NCBI GenBank assembly: GCA_009785335.1
Contig: WQWM01000002.1
Location: 1-64,000 of the forward strand
DNA from: Oscillospiraceae bacterium
GTDB lineage: Bacteria > Bacillota > Clostridia > Oscillospirales > Acutalibacteraceae
Direction: 5' to 3'
Length of the DNA: 64,000 bases
The notes under the pieces are model-generated. The model was not told the DNA's origin. It saw only the letters and a list, made by a program, of their open reading frames with translations, and searched no databases. The translations under genes and the position numbers were made by a program. Of the stretch, positions 32,208 through 39,043 are shown one piece after another; position 1 is the first letter of the stretch, and each line of letters starts with the position of its first letter.

Positions 32208-34640
32208 CTATTCACCAGCTTCGGGATTATTGCTTGTCTGTCCGCCTTGCGCTTGATATTCTTGCCATTGCGCGGGCGAAATGAGCACCTTTCGGGGTTT
32301 GCTGCCCTCGGGCTGACCAACAATGCCGCGTTCTTCCAGCATGTCTACTAAGCGGCTGGCGCGGGCATAGCCAAGCTTGAGCTTCTTCTGCAGCATGGTG
32401 GTTGAGGCCATGCCTGCATTGATGACCACTTCCGCTGCGGCATCAAACATGGGGTCTTCGTCACCGTCGCTGTCGGAAGATGCATCCAGCATGCCGCCTT
32501 TTTTCTTGCCGCGACCGGCATTTGCGGCGTTGCGCTCAATTTCTTCCCACACCGCATCGTTGTAGTCAGTGCCGCCCTCGAGCTGTTGCTTAACGAAATT
32601 CACGACTTTCTGCACTTCGCCGTCGCTGACGAAACAGCCTTGCACGCGTACGGCATTGTTGCCGCCGTTGGGACTGAAGAGCATATCGCCGTTGCCCAGC
32701 AGCTGCTCCGCTCCCATGGTGTTGATGATCGTGCGCGAGTCAATCTGTGACGCAACGCTCAACGCGATGCGCCCGGGCAAGTTGCTTTTGATAACACCGG
32801 TAATGACATCAACTGATGGGCGCTGCGTGGCAACGACCAGATGCATGCCTGCGGCGCGTCCTTTTTGTGCGATACGTTGAATAGCATCTTCCACATCGCT
32901 GGGGGCAACCATCATCAAGTCGCTGAGCTCGTCGATAAAAATCACCACGCGCGGCATGTGCGCAAGGTCGTCTTGCATGGCGGCAATGTTGTTGTAGCTA
33001 TCCACATCGCGCACGTTTTGGTCGCTGATGCGACTGTAGCGGTGCTCCATTTCGTTCACCGCCCAGCCCAGCGCACCGGCGGCTTTCAGCGGGTCGCTCA
33101 CCACGGGCACCAGCAAATGCGGAATACCGCTGTAGATGTTGAACTCCACTTGCTTGGGGTCAATCATCAGCATTTTTACGTCATCGGGGCTGGCGTTGTA
33201 CATCAGGCTCATGATCAGCGTGTTCATGCACACGGATTTACCCGAACCCGTTGTACCTGCAATCAGCAAGTGAGGCAGGCGCGCAAGGTCAGCCACGATG
33301 AGGTCGCCCACGATATCTTTGCCCAAGGCTACCGTTAGCTTTGACTTTTTCGTCCCCGCGCGATAAACTTGGCTATCGATGATTTCACGCAAGCTTACGG
33401 TTGCACGCACGCGGTTGGGGACTTCCACACCCACGGCGGGTTTGCCGGGGATGGGGGCTTCAATCCGCACTTTGGTGGCGGCCAGGTGCAGAGCAATGTC
33501 GTCTGCGAGGGATGTGATTTTGTTGATTTTTACGCCTTCGGCTGGGCGCAATTCATAGCGCGTGACGGAAGGTCCGCGGCTGCGACCAACGAGTTCCACT
33601 TGCACACCAAAGCTGCCTAGGGTATGCACCAGTCGTTGCGAGATGATATTTTCTTCGTTTTGGTCGGGTTGGGTGCCTGCGGGGTTGCGCGGCAGGGTGA
33701 GCGCGCCAATGGGTGGGTGTTTATATGCCGGCGTGTCGCCCTCTGTGGCAGTTTCCGCAGCATCCTCTACCTGTGCCTCAAATTCTGCCACCTGTGCCGC
33801 TTCGTCTTCCGTTAGTTTGACTTTCTTGCGCGGCGGTTCATCAATCGGCAGTGGCGGCAGCGGAGGCGGGGCAGGGGGCGCTGCGGGTGCGGGTGCACCA
33901 AAGTTCAGCACAGTGGGGATGGCGTTTGGGTTGTTCACCGGCGCAACATTGCGGGAATCCAAAATGGGGTTAATCGGCGGCGGCAACGAAATTGGCGTGG
34001 GCTGTGCGGCTTTTTTGCCGCGCGGCTGTTTTTCTTCCGTCAGAGTTAATTCTTCTTCATCATCCTCGTTGGGGTCAATGTCAATGGAGCGCCTGTCCAT
34101 CACGCGGCTAAAGATAAGCTCGCGCAACTGGACGATGCCCAGAAACACACATATGGTGATCACCAGCATGGTCAGCAGCGCGGCGATGAAGCTGCCCATG
34201 GCGTTGCTCATGCCTTCGGCAATGGTGCGCCCCAGCCAGCCGCCGCCTTCGTTTGGTGATATCAATGCCCAAAACACGCCCACAGCTTGCATGCCCAGCG
34301 GCAAAAACACCAGCGCGGGAATGTCATCACGCAAATTGCGATTGCGAAACCAGGTTGCGCAGCAAAACACGGCAAAGCCCAGCCAAAGCACCAGTGTGAT
34401 GCCGAAAAAATCCCACAGGCCGCTGTGCATGATGTTCCACACGTTTTCGCCGGGAATAACGGCCAGCAACCCAAGCAATAGCACGGCAAAGCCCAGCCCC
34501 AGCCCCCAGTAAAAGTGACGGCGTTTCACAGCTTGTTCGGCTTGCAGGCGTTGCTGCTCTTGTTGCCTAGCCAGTTCTTCTTTGGTGGGCTTTTTGGGCT
34601 TTGCAGTTTTTTTTGCGGTTGCGGCTTTTTTTGCTGCCAC
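32208..34640 (-). CDS. ftsK: FtsK/SpoIIIE DNA translocase
   Basis: The 810-residue DNA translocase moves the chromosome through the division or sporulation septum. It has four membrane segments at about residues 45-190, then an acidic/Pro-rich linker with GAPAPAAPPAPPPLPPLPI. The motor comes next (GTTGSGKSV Walker A near residue 465, VVIFIDELSDLMMV Walker B near 580, QRPSVDVITGVIK near 630) and the C-terminal gamma winged helix ends it (KLGYARASRLVDMLEERGIVG). The GTG at 34640 has GAGGTG 6 bases upstream; the GTG three codons earlier would lie inside that site. It has its own promoter divergent from pfkA. It could serve as SpoIIIE as well; only one copy is in this window. Confidence 0.95.
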   Translation of the reverse strand: MAAKKAATAKKTAKPKKPTKEELARQQEQQRLQAEQAVKRRHFYWGLGLGFAVLLLGLLAVIPGENVWNIMHSGLWDFFGITLVLWLGFAVFCCATWFRNRNLRDDIPALVFLPLGMQAVGVFWALISPNEGGGWLGRTIAEGMSNAMGSFIAALLTMLVITICVFLGIVQLRELIFSRVMDRRSIDIDPNEDDEEELTLTEEKQPRGKKAAQPTPISLPPPINPILDSRNVAPVNNPNAIPTVLNFGAPAPAAPPAPPPLPPLPIDEPPRKKVKLTEDEAAQVAEFEAQVEDAAETATEGDTPAYKHPPIGALTLPRNPAGTQPDQNEENIISQRLVHTLGSFGVQVELVGRSRGPSVTRYELRPAEGVKINKITSLADDIALHLAATKVRIEAPIPGKPAVGVEVPNRVRATVSLREIIDSQVYRAGTKKSKLTVALGKDIVGDLIVADLARLPHLLIAGTTGSGKSVCMNTLIMSLMYNASPDDVKMLMIDPKQVEFNIYSGIPHLLVPVVSDPLKAAGALGWAVNEMEHRYSRISDQNVRDVDSYNNIAAMQDDLAHMPRVVIFIDELSDLMMVAPSDVEDAIQRIAQKGRAAGMHLVVATQRPSVDVITGVIKSNLPGRIALSVASQIDSRTIINTMGAEQLLGNGDMLFSPNGGNNAVRVQGCFVSDGEVQKVVNFVKQQLEGGTDYNDAVWEEIERNAANAGRGKKKGGMLDASSDSDGDEDPMFDAAAEVVINAGMASTTMLQKKLKLGYARASRLVDMLEERGIVGQPEGSKPRKVLISPAQWQEYQAQGGQTSNNPEAGE

Positions 34641-34685
34641 GGTGAGCACCTCGTTTCCATAACATACAACGGATATCTAGTGTCT

Positions 34686-34714
34686 ATTGTAGCACATTTT
34701 TGCGTGCTTGTCAA
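34686..34714 (-). promoter_or_regulatory. Sigma-A promoter of ftsK
   Basis: TTGACA (34714-34709), 17-bp spacer, TACAAT (34691-34686) on the minus strand, about 45 bases before the GTG start. Confidence 0.75.
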
Positions 34715-34732
34715 TTTGCGCGAAAAAAAATC

Positions 34733-34762
34733 TTGACAATCTCGTCGAATTTGTGGTACTAT
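34733..34762 (+). promoter_or_regulatory. Promoter of pfkA
   Basis: TTGACA (34733-34738), 18-bp spacer, TACTAT (34757-34762) preceded by TGG (extended -10). It faces away from the ftsK promoter; the two -35 boxes are about 20 bases apart. Confidence 0.65.
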
Positions 34763-34798
34763 TTAATCTGTATCATTATGCAAGTGGGGATTTAAATT

Positions 34799-35863
34799 AT
34801 GGTTCGCATGAAAAACGTTGGAATTTTAACTTCGGGCGGCGACAGCCCAGGCATGAACACAGCTGTGCGTGCTGCGGTGTTTGCCGCGCGTGAAAAAGGC
34901 ATTCGCCTGCTGGGTATTCAGCAGGGCTTTAAGGGCCTGCACGAAGGCAACTGGGAAGAACTGACGATTGACAAAGTGGACTCTATCCACGCCATGGGCG
35001 GCACGGTGTTGCGCACCGCGCGTTTTCAGCCGTTTGTGAAAAAAGAAACTCGCCAAGCCGCAGCAGAGCAATGCATTGCCAACTGCAAAGGCAACATCGA
35101 CGGCCTCATTGTCATCGGCGGTGATGGTTCATTCATGGGTGCGCGGTTGCTTACGCTCAATGGCTTGCCCTGCGTGTGTTTGCCGGGCACCATTGACAAT
35201 GACATTTCCTGCACGGAATATACCATCGGCTACGACACCGCGTTGAACATGGTGATGAACATGTGCGATGCCATTGCCGACACCGCACGCTCGCATGATC
35301 GTTGCATTGTGATTGAAGTGATGGGCAACAAAGCCGGTGATCTCACGCTGTATGGCGGCATGGCAGGTGGTGCCACGGCAGTGCTGGCGATGGAATACGG
35401 CGACTTCGGCTTCCCCGAAGAGGGCGAAATGACCGCTGAGCAAATTGCCCATTTTGAAGGCACGCTCGTTGACCGTCTGAGCCTCGCCAAAGCAGCGGGC
35501 AAAAATTACTACCTAATTTTTGTGGCCGAGGGCATCACTGGCAAGAAGGACAAACAGGGCAAAACGCGCTACCCCGGTGGGGTGGAACATCTGGCCACGG
35601 TGCTGCAAGCCCAAACAGGCATTGATACCCGTGCCAATGTGCTTGCTTATGTGCAGCGTGGCGGTTGTCCTACGGCGCGTGATAGAATTATGGCCACCCA
35701 GATGGGTGATTATGCCGTGGATTTGCTGTCGCAGGGCATTGCGAATCGTGTTGTCGTCAGCCAGTGCGGTGAGATTAAAGATTATGACATCCTTGAAGGC
35801 TTGAACATGACCAAGCCTGCGCACCCAAGGGATTATGAATTGGCGTGGCGGGTTTCGCTTTAG
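34799..35863 (+). CDS. pfkA: ATP-dependent 6-phosphofructokinase
   Basis: This 354-residue cytosolic enzyme phosphorylates fructose-6-phosphate in glycolysis. It has GILTSGGDSPGMNTAVR at residues 8-24, GGDGS at 107-111 and PGTIDNDI at 129-136; GGDGS and PGT are the ATP-type residues (PPi types have GGDDS and PKT). The usual VMGRxCGDL at 174-182 is VMGNKAGDL, so the Arg that contacts substrate from the neighbouring subunit is Asn here. The QRGG segment reads VQRGGCPTARDR. It is about 35 residues longer than Bacillus PfkA, with inserts near residues 210-225. The ATG has GTGGGGAT upstream. A paired hairpin repeat follows the gene. Confidence 0.92.
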   Translation: MVRMKNVGILTSGGDSPGMNTAVRAAVFAAREKGIRLLGIQQGFKGLHEGNWEELTIDKVDSIHAMGGTVLRTARFQPFVKKETRQAAAEQCIANCKGNIDGLIVIGGDGSFMGARLLTLNGLPCVCLPGTIDNDISCTEYTIGYDTALNMVMNMCDAIADTARSHDRCIVIEVMGNKAGDLTLYGGMAGGATAVLAMEYGDFGFPEEGEMTAEQIAHFEGTLVDRLSLAKAAGKNYYLIFVAEGITGKKDKQGKTRYPGGVEHLATVLQAQTGIDTRANVLAYVQRGGCPTARDRIMATQMGDYAVDLLSQGIANRVVVSQCGEIKDYDILEGLNMTKPAHPRDYELAWRVSL

Positions 35864-35871
35864 ATGTGAAT

Positions 35872-35967
35872 GTAGGGGCGGATGCAAATCCGCCCGAATC
35901 ATAACAATATCGCAGCCGTAAGTTTTGCTGTTATTTCAACCCCGGGCGGATTCGCATCCGCCCCTAC
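35872..35967. repeat. Inverted pair of GTAGGGGCGG hairpin repeats
   Basis: Two 25-base units face each other: GTAGGGGCGGATGCAAATCC-GCCCG (35872-35896) and CGGGCGGATTCGCATCCGCC-CCTAC (35943-35967). Each unit is itself a hairpin (GGGCGGAT/ATCCGCCC), and together they form a long inverted repeat of 96 bases. Single units occur at 38751 and 38988. Confidence 0.85.
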
Positions 35968-36000
35968 AGGGTGTGCGAAACTAAACCTAGGAGAAAACCC

Positions 36001-36387
36001 ATGACACACCAACAACTTCTCGTCATTGCGAAAGATCTAGTGGGCGAGCGGCGGCTTTCGAGCCTTGCCAGCGCGGGCTATGTGGCCTGTGCGCTGTTGA
36101 CCGCGAACGGCAATGTTTACACCGGCATTTGCTTGGATGCACAAGTCGGCATGGTGTTTTGTGCTGAGCGTGCTGCCATTGTTGCCATGGTCACCGCCGG
36201 GGAATCGCATATTCTGAAGCTGGTGGCTACCGGTGTTAATGATGAAGGTGCTTGTGCGCCTTGCGGCATCTGCCGTGAGTTCATCAACGCCGTGCATGAC
36301 GAAAATTACAAGTGCGAAGTGCTGCTGAATGACGGCACCATTACAACGATTGAACAGTTGCTGCCATGGCGACTGGGTACACATTGA
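36001..36387 (+). CDS. cdd: Cytidine deaminase-family protein
   Basis: This 128-residue protein has the zinc-dependent deaminase signatures: FCAERAAI at residues 53-60 (Cys54 ligand, Glu56 proton shuttle) and PCGICREF at 87-94 (Cys88, Cys91). This spacing fits the tetrameric Firmicute Cdd type, which deaminates cytidine and deoxycytidine in pyrimidine salvage. The ATG at 36001 has TAGGAG 7 bases upstream; a frame extension to 35971 runs into the repeat. A blasticidin-S-deaminase-like member is the alternative. It precedes the VOC gene by 14 bases. Confidence 0.88.
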   Translation: MTHQQLLVIAKDLVGERRLSSLASAGYVACALLTANGNVYTGICLDAQVGMVFCAERAAIVAMVTAGESHILKLVATGVNDEGACAPCGICREFINAVHDENYKCEVLLNDGTITTIEQLLPWRLGTH

Positions 36388-36401
36388 AAAAGGAGACTAC
36401 T

Positions 36402-36761
36402 ATGACATTTGGATTTCTAACATTACAAGTGAACGATATACAGGCTATGGCGGCTTGGTATCGCGATGTTTTGGGTTTGGAGCAGAACCATGACTCGGAA
36501 CAATTCATGGGCTTTGTGACGCCGAAGGGCTTTTTCTTCAACATGATCAAGCGAGAAGCGGGCACGGACTATCCCGAAATAAGTCCCGCATTGCATCTTG
36601 GTTTTGATGTTGCGACGTTTGAGGCTGTGGATGTTGAATATGCTCGCCTGATCCAAAACGGCGCAAAATCATACAAGCCGCCGCAAGACCACGGGTTTTA
36701 TAAAGACGCTCTTGTAACAGACCCCGAGGGCAACGTGATCTATATTCACGCAATGAAATAG
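36402..36761 (+). CDS. VOC (glyoxalase/bleomycin-resistance) superfamily protein
   Basis: This 119-residue protein has the paired beta-alpha-beta-beta-beta modules of the VOC fold: FLTLQVNDIQAMAAWYRDVLG at the start, then LHLGFDV and VTDPEGNVIYIHA at the end. Members isomerise, cleave or bind small molecules with a divalent metal; the metal ligands are not clear here. The ATG at 36402 has AAGGAG upstream. It lies between cytidine deaminase and pcrA, and may be co-transcribed with cdd. Confidence 0.82.
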   Translation: MTFGFLTLQVNDIQAMAAWYRDVLGLEQNHDSEQFMGFVTPKGFFFNMIKREAGTDYPEISPALHLGFDVATFEAVDVEYARLIQNGAKSYKPPQDHGFYKDALVTDPEGNVIYIHAMK

Positions 36762-36788
36762 AAAAAATTTGAATTGAGAGTTATATAA

Positions 36789-38993
36789 TTGAACGAAATC
36801 GACATCACCCAAGCGCTTTCCCGCATGAACAAAGAGCAACTGGCCGCCGTGCAATGCACAGAAGGGCCGTTGTTGGTGTTGGCGGGCGCAGGTAGCGGCA
36901 AAACCACGGTGCTGGTGCATCGCATTGCGCACATTGTTGCGCTGGGCGAGCAAGCTTGGCGCGTGCTTGCCATTACATTTACGAACAAAGCGGCAAACGA
37001 AATGAAAGAACGGCTGCGTTCCATCTTGGGCGAGGCAGGCGACGAGCTTTGGGCGGGCACGTTCCACAGCATTTGCGCGAAACTGCTGCGTCGCCACGGC
37101 GGTGGCATTGCAGGTTTCGACAGCCACTTTGCCATCTATGACACTGATGATAGCAAAAGGGTAATGAAAGAGGTGCAGCGTCAGCTGCGCATTGATGATA
37201 AATTTTTGCCGCACAAGGCCATTTTGGGTGCGGTGAGCCGTGCGAAAGATCAGCTGATTAGCCCGCAGGATTATCTCAGCGCGTTTGGCAATGATGCACG
37301 TCAGCAGCAAATTGCACAGGCTTATGCCATGTATCAAGCCATGCTGCAAAAGGCCAATGCGAAAGATTTTGATGACATCATTGTGCACACCGTGCAAATG
37401 CTGGAGGAAAACGCAGAGGTGCGTCAGCAATATCAACGCAGATTCAAGTATATTCTGGTGGATGAATATCAGGACACCAACCATGCGCAGTATAAGCTGG
37501 TGTCGTTGCTGGCGGCCGGGCATGGTAATCTGTGTGTGGTGGGCGACGACGACCAAAGTATTTATCGTTTTCGCGGCGCGACCATTGAGAACATCTTGCA
37601 ATTTGAGAAGCAATACAAGAACGCCCGCACCATTCGCTTGGAGCAGAATTATCGCAGCACGCAGCATATTTTGGATGCTGCCAACAAAGTGATTGCCAAC
37701 AACGAGGGTCGCAAAGGCAAAAAGCTGTGGACGGATAACAATGCAGGCGAGGAAATCACTTGGCGCATGTGTGAAGACGAACGTGACGAGGCCCGCCAGA
37801 TTGCTGACATGATTCAGAAAAGCGTGCAGCAAGGCGCAGCATGGAGCGATCATGCCGTGCTGTATCGTGCAAATGCATTGTCGAACACAGTGGAATCGCA
37901 GCTGGTGCGCGCGGGCGTGCCCTATCGCATCATTGGTGGACATCGCTTCTATGAACGCAAGGAAATTCGCGATGCGATTGCGTACCTGACCGTTATCGCC
38001 AATCCCGCCGATGAAGTGCGCTTGCGTCGTATTATCAACGAGCCCAAGCGCGGCATTGGCGACACCACCGTGCAGCATGCGGCAAACTTGGCTGCACAAC
38101 ATGGCGTACCGCTTTATCAAATTTTGCAGCGAGCGGGCGAGTTCGCTGAACTGAGCCGTGCAAGTGCGAAAATTGGCCATTTTGTTGAGATTATGCAGGA
38201 TTTACGCAAGGCGCAGGAACAGTTGAGCCTGAAAGATTTGCTGGAATATACTCTGCAACGCTCGGGTTATCTTGTTGGGCTTTCGGCAGACAAAGAAACC
38301 GAAAACGACCGCAAAGAAAACTTGCAAGAACTCGCCAGCAACTTGCTGCGCTATGAAGAAGAAGAGGAAGAGGCCACCTTGTGGGGCTTTTTGGAAGATG
38401 TTGCCCTGCAAAGCGACATCGATCAATACAACGCCCAAGCAGATGCCGTGGTGCTGATGACCTTGCATAGCGCAAAGGGCTTGGAGTTTCCCACGGTGTT
38501 TTTGCCGGCGTGGGAGGAGCGCGTGTTTCCGTCCTATCAAACCGTGATGAGCGGCGCGCAGGATGACTTGGAAGAAGAACGTCGTCTGGCCTATGTGGGC
38601 ATCACCCGGGCGCGGAAAAAACTCACGTTTACCACTGCGCGCAGCCGCATGCTTTATGGCAGCACGCAGTATAACCCGCCGAGCCGATTTTTGCGTGAAA
38701 CGGGACTGGAAGAACCAGAACCTGCACAAAGTCGTAATTTCGCACGCCCTGTAGGGGCGGCGATTACGCCGCCCGGCGCCTATAAACGTCCCGCCGCTGC
38801 CCCGCGCGCAAAACCCAAGCCAGCGATACAGCAATTTGCTGTGGGCGAGCGGGTGAAATCCGCCGCATTTGGCGAGGGCATGGTGCTTGCGGCCAAACCC
38901 ATGGGCAACGACACCCTGCTGGAAATCGCCTTCGACACTGTGGGCACCAAAAAAGTCATGCTGAATTATGCAAAACTGGAGAAACTCGTGTAG
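36789..38993 (+). CDS. pcrA: UvrD/PcrA superfamily I DNA helicase
   Basis: This 734-residue 3'-5' DNA helicase acts in repair and rolling-circle replication. Motifs in order: LVLAGAGSGKTTVLVHR (Ia/Walker A, residues 29-45), LAITFTNKAANEMKER (Ia), ILVDEYQDTN (II), GDDDQSIYRFRGA (III), QNYRSTQHIL (IV) and LMTLHSAKGLEFPTVFLP (V), then YVGITRARKKL (VI). A Pro/Ala-rich linker near residues 655-680 is partly encoded by the GTAGGGGCGG repeat (GRPVGAAITPPGAY), followed by the C-terminal Tudor-like domain (FAVGERVKSAAFGEGMV). The TTG at 36789 with GAGAG upstream is the likely start; ATG at 36825 would cut the N-terminal helix. Its stop codon TAG is the first part of another repeat unit. Confidence 0.94.
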   Translation: MNEIDITQALSRMNKEQLAAVQCTEGPLLVLAGAGSGKTTVLVHRIAHIVALGEQAWRVLAITFTNKAANEMKERLRSILGEAGDELWAGTFHSICAKLLRRHGGGIAGFDSHFAIYDTDDSKRVMKEVQRQLRIDDKFLPHKAILGAVSRAKDQLISPQDYLSAFGNDARQQQIAQAYAMYQAMLQKANAKDFDDIIVHTVQMLEENAEVRQQYQRRFKYILVDEYQDTNHAQYKLVSLLAAGHGNLCVVGDDDQSIYRFRGATIENILQFEKQYKNARTIRLEQNYRSTQHILDAANKVIANNEGRKGKKLWTDNNAGEEITWRMCEDERDEARQIADMIQKSVQQGAAWSDHAVLYRANALSNTVESQLVRAGVPYRIIGGHRFYERKEIRDAIAYLTVIANPADEVRLRRIINEPKRGIGDTTVQHAANLAAQHGVPLYQILQRAGEFAELSRASAKIGHFVEIMQDLRKAQEQLSLKDLLEYTLQRSGYLVGLSADKETENDRKENLQELASNLLRYEEEEEEATLWGFLEDVALQSDIDQYNAQADAVVLMTLHSAKGLEFPTVFLPAWEERVFPSYQTVMSGAQDDLEEERRLAYVGITRARKKLTFTTARSRMLYGSTQYNPPSRFLRETGLEEPEPAQSRNFARPVGAAITPPGAYKRPAAAPRAKPKPAIQQFAVGERVKSAAFGEGMVLAAKPMGNDTLLEIAFDTVGTKKVMLNYAKLEKLV
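38751..38778 (+). repeat. GTAGGGGCGG hairpin repeat inside the pcrA coding region
   Basis: GTAGGGGCGGCGATTACGCC-GCCCGGCG folds as GGGCGGCG/CGCCGCCC, the same unit as at 35872-35967. It is in frame and encodes part of the linker before the C-terminal domain. Confidence 0.8.
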
Positions 38994-39013
38994 GGGTGGC
39001 GATTAGCCGTCCG
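38988..39013 (+). repeat. GTAGGGG repeat unit that supplies the pcrA stop codon
   Basis: GTGTAGGGGTGGCGATTAGC-CGTCCG is a degenerate copy of the repeat; its TAG (38991-38993) ends pcrA. Confidence 0.7.
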
Positions 39014-39043
39014 TGAAATAAATGAAACCGACAGGAGATAGCC

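Noticed and set aside
36669-38180. 503-codon minus-strand frame over pcrA
   Set aside because: It is antisense to the helicase motifs; the plus-strand protein shows all UvrD motifs, so this is a shadow of codon bias.
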